Under the pieces are notes generated by a model. That model was not told the DNA's origin, did no database searches, and worked only from the letters and a program-made list of their open reading frames with translations. A program made the position numbers and the translations under genes. A DNA stretch of 54,497 nt from Mycobacterium sp. KBS0706 (GTDB lineage: Bacteria > Pseudomonadota > Alphaproteobacteria > DSM-16000 > Inquilinaceae): positions 1-54,497 of the forward strand of contig NZ_VCCH02000060.1 of assembly GCF_005938675.2 (NCBI RefSeq), written 5' to 3'. Shown here piece after piece: positions 8,144 through 16,310 of this stretch. Positions within the stretch are counted from its first letter, which is position 1, and each line of letters begins with the position of its first letter.

Positions 8144-10221
8144 TCCGGTCTGGTTGCGGTCCTTGGCGTCGGAGCGTTGCGGTGCAGCTCATCGGTCCAG
8201 GCGTGGGCGCCGGCATCGCTCGGCGCTCGCCAGTCTCCACGCGGAGACAGCGATCCGCCCGACCCGATCTTCGGTCCGTTGGGCATCGCCGACCGCTTGA
8301 ACTGACTCGACTGGAAGAAGCGCAGGAGGAACAGCTCCAACCACTTCAGGATCGTCGCCAGATCGTATTCCCGGCGTTCGCCGGCCGGCACCCAGTCGGG
8401 CCACTCCCCGGCGTCAATTTTCCCCCAGGCGCATTCTGCCAGGAAGGCGACCTTGCTCGGCCGATAGCCGTACCGGCTGAGATAGTAGAGGTTGAAGTCC
8501 TGCAGCGCGTAGGGGCCGACGGTTTGTTCCGCCAGCTGTGCCGGGAGGTCGCCGCTGCCGGGCACCAGTTCCGGCGAGATCGGAGTGTCGAGGATCGACC
8601 GCAGCGCGTCCCGGGCGTCGTCGCCGAAGGCCCGGGTTTCTGCCGACCAGCGGACAAGATGGCGGATCAAGGTCTTCGGCACCGAGACATTGACGGCATA
8701 GTGCGACATCTGATCGCCAACGCCGTAGGTCGTGTAGCCGAGCGCCAGCTCGGACAGGTCGCTGGTTCCGATCACGATCGCGCCATGGCGATTGGCCAGA
8801 CGGAAGAGGTGCGAGGTCCGCTCCCCCGCCTGGACGTTTTCGAAGGTGATGTCGTGGATCGCCTCGCCGCGTGCGAAGGGATGGTCGATGTCCTTCAGCA
8901 TCTGCAGCGCCGAAGGCTTAATGTCGATCTCGCCGGCGGTCACGCCCAGCGCCGCCATCAGCCTTTGGGCGCTGTCCTGGGTTCTGCGGGTGCTCGCGAA
9001 ACCCGGCAGGCTGAAACCGAGGATGTTGCGGCGAGGCAGGCCGAGCGCATCGAAGGCCTTCGCCGTGACGAGCAGGGCCTGGGCGGAATCGAGGCCACCC
9101 GACACACCGATCGCCGCCTTGTCGATGCCTGTCGCCCGGAGCCGCTGGGCCAGTCCCTGGACCTGGATCTCGTAGGCCTCCAGGCAGCGCTCGTCTCGTC
9201 GCGCCGGATCCGCGGGCACGAACGGAAAGCGATCGACCCGCCGGATGGTCGGAACCTCGCCTGTCGGCGGGTCGAGCCGGAAGGGGATGCGGCGCAGGGC
9301 CGCGAGGCGCGGGCGGTGCGTCGCGGCGCAGTCGTTGAAGCTGGTTGTCCGAGCCCGCTCCTGGCGAAGGCGATCGAGATCGAGATCGGCGAGAAGCAGC
9401 CGGGCTCCTCCGGGGAAGCGCTCGCCCTCGGCCAGGAGCGCGGCGTTCTCATAGATCAGCGCGTGACCGTCCCAGGCCAGATCCGTGGTCGACTCGCCGG
9501 GGCCCGCGGCGGAGTAGAGATAGGCCGCGATGCAGCGGCCGGATTGCGAGGCGCACAGGAGCCGCCGATAATCCGCCTTGCCGATCGTGGCGTTGCTGGC
9601 CGACAGGTTCACCAGAACAGTGGCGCCGGCGAGTGCCGCGTCGGTGCTGGGCGGAACCGGAACCCAGAGGTCTTCACAGATCTCGGCGTGGATCGCGAGG
9701 CCGTCATGGTCGGTGGCGGTGAAGAGGAGGTCGCGGCCGAAGGGGATGTCTTCGCCGCTGATCCGGATTGTCCGGGTGACGGCGGCGTCGCCCGGGGTGA
9801 ACTGCCGCCTCTCGTAGAACTCGCGATAGTTCGGCAGATATGTCTTCGGCACGACACCGAGGATCCCGCCACGGTGCATGACGAGGGCGCAGTTGAAGAG
9901 CTTCGCCTCGTGCCGCAACGGGGCTCCGGCGATGATGAGGGGACGAAGGGCCCGGCTCGCCTCGACGAGCTCGGCCACAGCCGACTCGATCGCGTCGAGA
10001 AGCGCGTCCTGGAGGAAGAGGTCGTCATTCGAATAGGCGGACAGCCCGAGCTCAGGGAAGACCGCGATCACGGCGTGATGCGCCTCGGCCTGGCGGGCGA
10101 GATCCAGCGTGCGCCGTAGATTCTCCGCCGGCGAGGCGATCGCAGACTGCGGCGTGCACACTGCGGCCCGTACGAAGCCATGGGCATAGATCGAGCGGAA
10201 CGGCAGACGGTCATCGGACAT
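8140..10221 (-). CDS. nadE: Glutamine-dependent NAD+ synthetase
   Basis: A 693-aa two-domain enzyme that makes NAD from deamido-NAD, ATP and glutamine. The N-terminal nitrilase-type glutaminase domain (about 1-290) has the triad Glu57 (FPELGLS), Lys126 (VVPKTYLPNYREFYE) and Cys182 (AEICEDLW). The C-terminal synthetase domain has the ATP-pyrophosphatase P-loop GVSGGLDSAQ (372-381) and GTSDLSELALGYTTYG. The length matches the long glutamine-dependent form. The start at MSDDRL was chosen because the family begins just before the Tyr-X-HGFVRVA-like strand (here IYAHGFVRAAV); an ATG pair eleven or so codons upstream is possible. An FNR-type box is 82 bp upstream. With the nicotinate phosphoribosyltransferase at 983 it supports NAD salvage under low oxygen. 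A 772-aa opposite-strand ORF is a shadow. Confidence 0.95.
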   Translation of the reverse strand: MSDDRLPFRSIYAHGFVRAAVCTPQSAIASPAENLRRTLDLARQAEAHHAVIAVFPELGLSAYSNDDLFLQDALLDAIESAVAELVEASRALRPLIIAGAPLRHEAKLFNCALVMHRGGILGVVPKTYLPNYREFYERRQFTPGDAAVTRTIRISGEDIPFGRDLLFTATDHDGLAIHAEICEDLWVPVPPSTDAALAGATVLVNLSASNATIGKADYRRLLCASQSGRCIAAYLYSAAGPGESTTDLAWDGHALIYENAALLAEGERFPGGARLLLADLDLDRLRQERARTTSFNDCAATHRPRLAALRRIPFRLDPPTGEVPTIRRVDRFPFVPADPARRDERCLEAYEIQVQGLAQRLRATGIDKAAIGVSGGLDSAQALLVTAKAFDALGLPRRNILGFSLPGFASTRRTQDSAQRLMAALGVTAGEIDIKPSALQMLKDIDHPFARGEAIHDITFENVQAGERTSHLFRLANRHGAIVIGTSDLSELALGYTTYGVGDQMSHYAVNVSVPKTLIRHLVRWSAETRAFGDDARDALRSILDTPISPELVPGSGDLPAQLAEQTVGPYALQDFNLYYLSRYGYRPSKVAFLAECAWGKIDAGEWPDWVPAGERREYDLATILKWLELFLLRFFQSSQFKRSAMPNGPKIGSGGSLSPRGDWRAPSDAGAHAWTDELHRNAPTPRTATRPD

Positions 10222-10303
10222 GGCGTCGCGCGGCCTTCGCATCATCCTCGTCCCTCGGCCAGAGGGACCATTCGCAGGATCCGTCGAATTGGCCGGCGCT
10301 GTC

Positions 10304-10317
10304 TTGACGCAGGTCAA
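10304..10317. promoter_or_regulatory. FNR/FixK-type box TTGACGCAGGTCAA
   Basis: Exact TTGAY-N4-RTCAA match 82 bp upstream of the nadE start, in the 142-bp gap behind the pfkB stop. Confidence 0.85.
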
Positions 10318-10363
10318 GATCGGCGATGCGTTCCGGAGCTCGATTCTCTCCGCCCGATGGCGG

Positions 10364-11317
10364 CTAACCGGAGGCCAGGGCGGTGTCCGATTCCGTCAGC
10401 GTCGAGTAGAGCCGGTTCGTCGTCGCGCGATCGCAGAGCGTGGTCCCGGGGGCGAGAAGCGTGGCGCCGGCGGCGGCCATCCCGTAGCCGAAGGCCTCCT
10501 CGACGGTCCAGCCGCGGGCGATTCCCGTCAGCATGCCACCGACCAGGCTGTCGCCCGCCCCGACGGTGCCTCCCACCGTCACTCGCACGGCCGGCCGGTG
10601 TCGGCAGGCTTGGTCCGTCACCAGGATCGCGCCGGCGGCGCCCAGCGATACCACCACGATTTCGGCGGCATGGCGGGCCACCAGTTCGCGGGAAAACGCG
10701 ACTGCCTCGTCATGAGAACGGAGGGGCCGGCCCGCGACGGATTCGAGCTCACGCAGGCTCGGCTTGACCAGGTAGACGCCCTGGCGGAGCGCCGCTGCGA
10801 GAGCACCGCCCGAGGTGTCGAGGACGAAGCTGGCATGCCGCTGGGCCGCGATGCAGGCGGCGCGACCGTAGAAGTCTTCCGCAAGGCCCGGCGGCAGGCT
10901 GCCGCTTCCGACAGCGAGCGCCCGCCCCGAGACGAGATGGTCGAAGCGCTCGAGGATCAGGCGCGCCTCATGGTCCGAGATCGTCGGGCCGGGCAGCACG
11001 AACTGGTACTGGCGGCCGCTGCCCTTGTCACGGGCGATGAAGCTGAAGCGCGTCGAGCCGGCGGTCGGAACGGCTTCCCTTAGGACACCCTCGGCATCGA
11101 GGAGGGCGCTGAGCCGTTCGCCATAGGGGCCTCCGACCGGGTAGAGGGCGATCGCATCTCCTCCCAGCCGCCGGATGACGCGTGCGACGTTGATGCCGCC
11201 GCCACCCGGCTGCTCGACGCCCGGATCGCATCGCATCTTGTGCTGGTCCACCAGCTCGGCGACGGCGGTGGAGACATCGAGCGCTGGGTTCGGTGTCAAG
11301 CAGATGATCGGCTTCAT
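10364..11317 (-). CDS. pfkB: 6-phosphofructokinase II (PfkB family)
   Basis: A 317-aa ribokinase-fold sugar kinase. The pattern is close to E. coli Pfk-2: LTPNPALD at the start, KMRCDPGVEQPGGGGINVAR (27-46), GSGSLPPG (137-144), LVKPSLREL (183-191), GTVGAGDS (250-257, with catalytic Asp256) and a C-terminal GTTLCD where Pfk-2 has GTRLCS. It should phosphorylate fructose 6-phosphate to the 1,6-bisphosphate; 1-phosphofructokinase or tagatose-6-P kinase are the alternatives. The start MKPI was chosen because AGGA sits five bases before it. An FNR-type box is 86 bp upstream. In M. tuberculosis the PfkB homologue (Rv2029c) is a hypoxia-regulon gene, consistent with a role here in oxygen-limited glycolysis. 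Confidence 0.9.
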   Translation of the reverse strand: MKPIICLTPNPALDVSTAVAELVDQHKMRCDPGVEQPGGGGINVARVIRRLGGDAIALYPVGGPYGERLSALLDAEGVLREAVPTAGSTRFSFIARDKGSGRQYQFVLPGPTISDHEARLILERFDHLVSGRALAVGSGSLPPGLAEDFYGRAACIAAQRHASFVLDTSGGALAAALRQGVYLVKPSLRELESVAGRPLRSHDEAVAFSRELVARHAAEIVVVSLGAAGAILVTDQACRHRPAVRVTVGGTVGAGDSLVGGMLTGIARGWTVEEAFGYGMAAAGATLLAPGTTLCDRATTNRLYSTLTESDTALASG

Positions 11318-11403
11318 GAGCATCCTGTCTTCGAAGCGGAGGCGCCCGACCATCGCGGCGAGGCCTCTCCCGCAGACGATATCCGCTGGCCTTCAACTCG
11401 GAT

Positions 11404-11417
11404 TTGACGCGGATCAA
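11404..11417. promoter_or_regulatory. FNR/FixK-type box TTGACGCGGATCAA
   Basis: Exact TTGAY-N4-RTCAA match 86 bp upstream of the pfkB start, within the 377-bp non-coding gap between pfkB and the orphan gene at 11695. The only other thing seen in this gap is the FixJ-like site at 11468. Confidence 0.85.
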
Positions 11418-11467
11418 GCGGGCGAACCTGCCCATCGGGTAGCCGGGAAGTCGGCCGAAGCCGTCGG

Positions 11468-11488
11468 ATACGTAGATCTCCGTACGGA
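11468..11488 (+). promoter_or_regulatory. Putative FixJ site, related to the one before fixK
   Basis: Reads ATACGTAG followed by ATCT and CCGTACGGA. It matches the minus-strand site at 20280-20300 (GTAAGTAG, TTTT, CCGTACGGA) at 17 of 21 positions. The 8-bp core is one mismatch from the GTAMGTAG core I recall for rhizobial FixJ. Similarity appears to continue just downstream (AACCGGATCATCGAG versus AACCGAATGATGCGAG). It points toward the orphan gene at 11695. Confidence 0.5.
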
Positions 11489-11694
11489 GAAAACCGGATC
11501 ATCGAGCGGCCGGCGACACCCTAGGATCCTGGCGCGCCGACGCGGATGGACCGCTCTGCCATTTCACGACCGCGGCGTCGCACCGGCTCGAGTGTTTCGC
11601 GAGCCGATGTCCGGCCAGACCCCGGGATAGGGCTGTGCGCAAGCCCGGGGCTTGTTTCCGATATTTCCTTTTCGGCAGCGGGGGAGGCGAGCTG

Positions 11695-12000
11695 ATGAGC
11701 AAGGCGGTAATGCTGGCGCAGAAGTGTCTGAAGCGGCTCGAGCAGCCGCTCGACGAGTGGGAGGCCGAATGCTTCCGTCGCGCCTGCGGCTTTCTGGAAT
11801 TCGGGGCCGTCCGCGGCGCTGTGTCCAGCTGGAACGCGATGATCCTTCCGGCTGGACGACGATCGGAGGTCTATTCGGGGGAGGTGCCCGCGACGCCGAT
11901 GACGCCGAAGGATGCCGATCACCTCCGGCGGCGGCTTGTCCGCCTGATCGAAACGCAGGTCCGCGCGGATGAGCGGCCGGCCGGGTATGGCTGCGCCTGA
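11695..12000 (+). CDS. Small hypothetical protein, 101 aa
   Basis: The ATG has GGGGAGG seven bases upstream. The protein begins MSKAVMLAQKCLKRLEQPLD, has a central helix-strand region (WEAECFRRACGFLEFGAV), then a basic C-terminal helix (DADHLRRRLVRLIETQV). No membrane segment, signal or known motif is seen and I do not recognise a family. It is a single-gene unit converging on ftsH. The FixJ-like site about 205 bp upstream is the most informative thing about it: it may be a direct FixJ target alongside fixK. An FNR box at 11404 lies further upstream and is closer to pfkB. Confidence 0.6.
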   Translation: MSKAVMLAQKCLKRLEQPLDEWEAECFRRACGFLEFGAVRGAVSSWNAMILPAGRRSEVYSGEVPATPMTPKDADHLRRRLVRLIETQVRADERPAGYGCA

Positions 12001-12066
12001 CAGGCAGTCGCTGTCCTTCGGGCGACGCCGTCTCGCCGTCGCCTTACGATGTAAGGTTCATCGCCG

Positions 12067-13941
12067 TCACGGCGAAGCGACGGCAGCCATGGGTTTGGGT
12101 GTCGCTTCGTTCTGGGGTGCCGCTGTCACCTTCTTTGCGACAGCTTCGAGATCGTCGCCGTTGATGGTCTCCTTGGCCATCAGGTCGGCCGCCGCCTGGA
12201 CCAGCAGGCCGCGATTGGCCATGAGGATCGATGTCGCCTGCCGGAAGGCCGTGTCGACCAGACTCCGGATCGCCGCGTCGATCGCCTCCGCGGTCGCCTC
12301 GCCGTAGCGGCGCGGTTGCCAGCCCACGCCCGCGGGGCCGCCGAGAAAGGTCGCCGGCTCGGTCTCGTAGGCGACCTGGCCCAGCCCCGCATCCATGCCG
12401 AACCGGGCCACCATGTTGCGGGCGATGTCCGTCGCCTTCGCCAGGTCGTCGGCCGCGCCGGTCGAGATCTCGCCGAAGACCAGGCTCTCGGCCGCCCGCC
12501 CGCCGAGCAGAACGGTCATGCGGTTGGCCAGCTCCGAGCGATCCATCAGGAAGCGGTCTTCGATCGGCCGCTGCATGGTGTAACCGAGGGCGGTGATCCC
12601 GCGCGGGATGATCGAGATCTTCTGGACCGGATCGACCCCGGGCAGCGCCATGGCGACGATTGCATGTCCCATCTCGTGATGCGCGACCACGGTCCGTTCA
12701 TGCGGGTTGAGCAGCCGGTTGCGCTTCTCCAGCCCGGCGACGATGCGTTCGATCGCCTGGGTGAAGTCGTCGAAGGTGACGCAAGCCGCGCCGCGGCGGG
12801 TGGCCAGGAGCGCGGCCTCGTTCACGAGATTGGCGAGATCGGCGCCCGTGAAGCCGGGGGTCATAGCCGCCACCCCCTCCACCGGCACGTCCGTGGCGAT
12901 TTTGATCTTCCTGATGTGGACCTGAAGAATGTCGATGCGGCCCTTCTTGTCCGGCCGGTCGACCAGGATCTGGCGGTCGAAGCGGCCGGCGCGGAGGAGG
13001 GCGGGGTCGAGGATCTCCGGCCGGTTAGTGGCCGCCAGCAGCACCACGCCGACGCTGGGGTCGAAGCCGTCGAGTTCGGCCAGCAGCTGGTTCAGCGTCT
13101 GCTCCTTCTCGTCGTGGCCGCCGCCGGGAAAGAAGGCGCCGCGAGCCCGGCCGAGTGCGTCCAACTCGTCGATGAAGACGATGGCCGGCGCATTCTGCCG
13201 GGCCTGCTCGAACAGATCCCGCACCCGGGCGGCGCCGACCCCGACGAACATCTCCACGAACTCCGAGCCAGAGATCGAGAAGAAGGGAACCTCCGCCTCG
13301 CCGGCGACGGCCCGCGCCAACAGGGTCTTTCCGGTTCCCGGCGGGCCGACCAGCAGCACGCCCTTGGGCACCCTGGCGCCGAGCCGGCCATGGCTCGCCG
13401 GGTCCTTCAGGAAGGCGACGACCTCGCGGAGCTCCTCCTTGGCCTCATCGACGCCGGCGACATCGGCGAAGCGGACCCCGACATCCTGCTCGACATAGAC
13501 CTTCGCCCTGCTCTTGCCGATCGACAGCAGCCCGCCGGAGCCCTGGCCGAGCGCAAAGGGGCGCACCAGGAAGAGCCAAAGGAGAATGAAGCCGATCGTG
13601 GGCAGGAACCAGCCGAGGATCGTCTGCAGGAGACCGGGCTCGGGTTCGCCGGAGAAGCTGACATTGTGCCTGGCGAGCGTGTCCGACAGACCAGGTTCCA
13701 CCCGGATGGTGGAGAAGTTCTGTGGCTTTCCATCTCCCGGCTCGCGATAGCTGCCGGTGATCCTGGTCGGGCCGACCACCAGATCCGTGACCTTGCCATC
13801 GCGGACGAGCTCGAGGAAGGTGCTGTACGGTATGGTCTCGACGCGGCCGGGCTGCGTCAGCAGGCTCTGGACCAGCAGCACCGCCAGGACCGAGCTGATC
13901 ACATACCAGAAGTTGATGTGATGCTCCTTCTTGATTTCCAT
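12067..13941 (-). CDS. ftsH: Accessory FtsH-type AAA+ membrane zinc metalloprotease
   Basis: A 624-aa FtsH protein. It has an N-terminal membrane helix (about 10-28), a periplasmic domain, a second membrane helix (about 107-128) and an AAA+ module with Walker A GPPGTGKT (199-206), Walker B IVFIDELDA (254-262) and second region of homology ATNRPEILDPALLRAGRFDR. The M41 protease domain has the zinc site HEMGH (422-426). It degrades membrane and regulatory proteins. Non-canonical residues (DELDALG for DEIDAVG, HEMGH for HEAGH) suggest it is a second, specialised FtsH and not the housekeeping copy, which is usually linked to tilS or folP. GGAG eight bases before the ATG supports the start. One exact and one degenerate FNR-type box lie upstream. 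Its C-terminus is short and Ala/Pro-rich. Confidence 0.93.
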   Translation of the reverse strand: MEIKKEHHINFWYVISSVLAVLLVQSLLTQPGRVETIPYSTFLELVRDGKVTDLVVGPTRITGSYREPGDGKPQNFSTIRVEPGLSDTLARHNVSFSGEPEPGLLQTILGWFLPTIGFILLWLFLVRPFALGQGSGGLLSIGKSRAKVYVEQDVGVRFADVAGVDEAKEELREVVAFLKDPASHGRLGARVPKGVLLVGPPGTGKTLLARAVAGEAEVPFFSISGSEFVEMFVGVGAARVRDLFEQARQNAPAIVFIDELDALGRARGAFFPGGGHDEKEQTLNQLLAELDGFDPSVGVVLLAATNRPEILDPALLRAGRFDRQILVDRPDKKGRIDILQVHIRKIKIATDVPVEGVAAMTPGFTGADLANLVNEAALLATRRGAACVTFDDFTQAIERIVAGLEKRNRLLNPHERTVVAHHEMGHAIVAMALPGVDPVQKISIIPRGITALGYTMQRPIEDRFLMDRSELANRMTVLLGGRAAESLVFGEISTGAADDLAKATDIARNMVARFGMDAGLGQVAYETEPATFLGGPAGVGWQPRRYGEATAEAIDAAIRSLVDTAFRQATSILMANRGLLVQAAADLMAKETINGDDLEAVAKKVTAAPQNEATPKPMAAVASP

Positions 13942-14008
13942 GACGGCGTCTCCGAGCCCTTCTCAGCCTCTGGCCGTCGAAGGATCCTCGCCGGGCGAAG
14001 GGGCGACC

Positions 14009-14022
14009 TTGATCCAGCGCAA
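14009..14022. promoter_or_regulatory. Degenerate FNR-like box TTGATCCAGCGCAA
   Basis: The left half is perfect and the right half has GCAA for TCAA. It lies 67 bp upstream of the ftsH start, near the ~55-60 bp spacing of other boxes, and beside a perfect box. Confidence 0.45.
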
Positions 14023-14046
14023 ACCCTCTCAGGCAAGCCCGGCCGC

Positions 14047-14060
14047 TTGACCTGGATCAA
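14047..14060. promoter_or_regulatory. FNR/FixK-type box TTGACCTGGATCAA
   Basis: Exact TTGAY-N4-RTCAA match between divergent ftsH (105 bp) and the USP at 14145 (84 bp). Confidence 0.85.
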
Positions 14061-14144
14061 GGCCGTGGCCGTCTTCCCGGGACAGCGTTCGGCATCGCAG
14101 CCGCGGATGGCGGCCCTCACCGATCCGCAAGGGAGCGCAAGCGG

Positions 14145-14573
14145 ATGTTCAAGCAGATTCTGATCGCGACAGACGGCTCGCCGATTTCGGAACGGGCGGT
14201 CGATCAGGGCCTTCGCCTCGCCGCGGAGGCTCACGCGCGGGTGTGCCTGCTGACCGTGACGGAGCCGTACCACCTCACCAGCAGCTGGCCATTGGTCGGC
14301 GCCGACGACTATGCGGAATATGCACGGCGGCAGGGACAGGAGCGATTGGCCTCGGGAGCCGCTTTGGCGAGGACGCTCGGCGTGGTCTGGGAGACGATCG
14401 TGGTCGAGCACGAGGCGCCCTATGCCGCGATCATCGATGCCGCGATGAGCCACGGGTGCGATCTCATCGCGATGGCGTCCCACGGCCGGCATGGGTTCTC
14501 GGCAGTGGTCCTCGGCAGCACGACGCAGCGGGTGCTGACCCACACGCGGATCCCGGTCCTGGTGTTCCGCTGA
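14145..14573 (+). CDS. Single-domain universal stress protein UspA family
   Basis: A 142-aa UspA-fold protein: FKQILIATDGSPISERAV at the start, MASHGRHGFSAVVLGSTTQ near the end (the nucleotide-binding loop, first Gly replaced by Ala), and a final strand IPVLVFR. It is a paralogue of the USP at 4962, sharing the start motif, the ExPYRAII/EAPYAAII loop and the C-terminus. The ATG has AAGGGAG with additional purines upstream. An FNR-type box is 84 bp upstream, shared with divergent ftsH. Its stop codon TGA directly abuts the stop codon of the converging ABC transporter gene with no base between. Confidence 0.92.
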   Translation: MFKQILIATDGSPISERAVDQGLRLAAEAHARVCLLTVTEPYHLTSSWPLVGADDYAEYARRQGQERLASGAALARTLGVVWETIVVEHEAPYAAIIDAAMSHGCDLIAMASHGRHGFSAVVLGSTTQRVLTHTRIPVLVFR

Positions 14574-16310
14574 TCAGGCGGCGGCATCGCTTTCCGAGCG
14601 AGAGGGCGACCGCGGTGCATGCGATTTTGCCGCCGGATACCGGCTCAGATGGAGGGTCCGAGCATAGAAGCCAGGGCGCGCGGCGCGCCGACCGATGCTG
14701 ATCACGGCGGCGTCTGCAAGTTCCTTGCGGAAGATCGCGAGCACGATCCTGCGATGGTCTTCGTCGAGCAGGTCGATCGCCTCGTCGATGAAGACCCATC
14801 TCGGCTTGTGCAGCAGCAGGCGGGCGAAGGCGACACGCTGCTGCTCGTCCATCGACAGTTCCCTGTCCCATCGCCGGGTGCTGTCCAGATCGGGAACCAG
14901 ATACCCCAGTCCGGTGCGGTCGAGAGCGGCCACCAGGGCATCGTCGCCGACACCCGCAGGATCGGCTGGATAGCTCAGGGCGGCGCGCAGCGGCCCGAGC
15001 GGCATGTATGGCCGCTGCGGCAGAAACATCATGCTGTCCCGCGGCGGCAGAAGGAGCCGGCCCGTGCCCCATGGCCAGAGCCCGGCGAACGCCCGGAACA
15101 GTGTGCTCTTGCCCGATCCCGGCCGGCCGAGGATGAGGATCCGGTCACCCGGTGCAATCTCGACCTGCGTCTCGGTGAGGGCGGCGCGGCCGGCGGCGGT
15201 CGTGACGGCAAGGTGATCGAAGGCAAGGCCCCCGGCCGGATGGTCCAGGATTTCGATGCGGTCCGTCTGCCCATCGTGGCCGTCGATCCGCAGCAATGCC
15301 TCCCGAAAATCCGCGATACGCCCCAGCGTGGCCCGCCAGTCGGCAATGCGGCCGAAATTGTCGACGAACCAGCGCAGCGCTTGCTGTACCTGCAGGAAGG
15401 CGCCGACCGCCATCATCAGGTTGCCGAAGGTCAGGCTGCCGGTGAAATACGCCGGTGCAGCGACGAGGATCGGCGCCACAAGAGCGAACCAGCCGTAGCC
15501 GGAGGTGACCCAGGTCAGCCTGGTGACCGCGCCGACGATGCGGCGCATCGCCGTCAGGACTTGGTCGAGCTCCTGCTGAAGCCGCTGCCGTTCGTCGGCC
15601 TCGCCGGCGCCGAGGGCGATTCCGTCGGCATTCTCGCTCACCCGGACGAGAGCGAACCGGAGCTCGGCCTCCTGGGCGTAGCGCTCGTCGTTGAGTCCAA
15701 TCAGCGGGCGTCCGACACGCCAGCTGAGCCAGGACGCCGTCGCCGCGTAGAGCAACGCGCACCAGACCATGTATCCGGGAATCGCGAGGCTGCGCCCCTG
15801 GAGCACGAACACGACGTCCTCCGACAGCAGCCACAACACCCCGACGAAGCTGAGGAGAAGGAGACCGGATTGCAGCAGGCCGACACCGAGATCGGCAGAG
15901 AGTTCGGCCAGATGGCGAGAGTCCTCATGAAGGCGCTGGTCGGGATTGACGGCGACGCCCCCAGCCCAGACCAAGCGGTACGCGCGGCCCGGCTGCAGCC
16001 ATTCGGCGATCAGGTCGCCGGTGAGCCAGCTGCGCAGGCGGACCTTGACCATTTCGTGCAGCCAGGTCTGGGCGACGTTCAGAGCCAGGAGGGGGCCGGC
16101 AATCATGGCGAACACCAGGAGCTGCCGGACGAAGTCCGCAGCGTTCCTTTGGGCGAGTGCGTCGTAGAATGGCTGGTTCCAGGCGTTCAGCCGGATCTGG
16201 AGGCCCGTCGTGGCGACGATCACAAGGACGATGCCTGCCGCGAGCAGCGCGAAAGCCTGCTTGTCCTTGGCCGCCCCCAGGGTCTGGAGGAAGAGTCCGA
16301 TCTGGCTCAT
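14574..16310 (-). CDS. SbmA/BacA-like ABC transporter, fused permease and ATPase (ABCD-type)
   Basis: A 578-aa ABC half-transporter of the ABCD/YddA-SbmA-BacA type. The membrane domain (about 1-340) carries LNAWNQPFYDALAQRN near residue 37-52, diagnostic for this group, and about six helices. The ATPase domain has Walker A GRPGSGKST (near 395), a signature LSMDEQQR in place of LSGGQ, and Walker B WVFIDEAIDLLDE (near 505). Relatives import peptides or very-long-chain fatty acids, or take up peptide antibiotics; substrate cannot be deduced. The ATG overlaps the stop of the upstream alpha/beta hydrolase gene as ATGA, so the two are translationally coupled in one operon, apparently driven by the box at 17132. 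The C-terminal tail is Ser/Ala-rich. Confidence 0.85.
   Translation of the reverse strand: MSQIGLFLQTLGAAKDKQAFALLAAGIVLVIVATTGLQIRLNAWNQPFYDALAQRNAADFVRQLLVFAMIAGPLLALNVAQTWLHEMVKVRLRSWLTGDLIAEWLQPGRAYRLVWAGGVAVNPDQRLHEDSRHLAELSADLGVGLLQSGLLLLSFVGVLWLLSEDVVFVLQGRSLAIPGYMVWCALLYAATASWLSWRVGRPLIGLNDERYAQEAELRFALVRVSENADGIALGAGEADERQRLQQELDQVLTAMRRIVGAVTRLTWVTSGYGWFALVAPILVAAPAYFTGSLTFGNLMMAVGAFLQVQQALRWFVDNFGRIADWRATLGRIADFREALLRIDGHDGQTDRIEILDHPAGGLAFDHLAVTTAAGRAALTETQVEIAPGDRILILGRPGSGKSTLFRAFAGLWPWGTGRLLLPPRDSMMFLPQRPYMPLGPLRAALSYPADPAGVGDDALVAALDRTGLGYLVPDLDSTRRWDRELSMDEQQRVAFARLLLHKPRWVFIDEAIDLLDEDHRRIVLAIFRKELADAAVISIGRRAARPGFYARTLHLSRYPAAKSHAPRSPSRSESDAAA

Noticed and set aside
7801..10119. 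772-aa plus-strand ORF opposite nadE
   Set aside because: Arg/Ala/Gly-rich shadow with no domain; nadE on the other strand has full catalytic motifs.
12316..14163. 615-aa plus-strand ORF opposite ftsH
   Set aside because: High-GC shadow; FtsH motifs are on the minus strand and the ORF has no family pattern.
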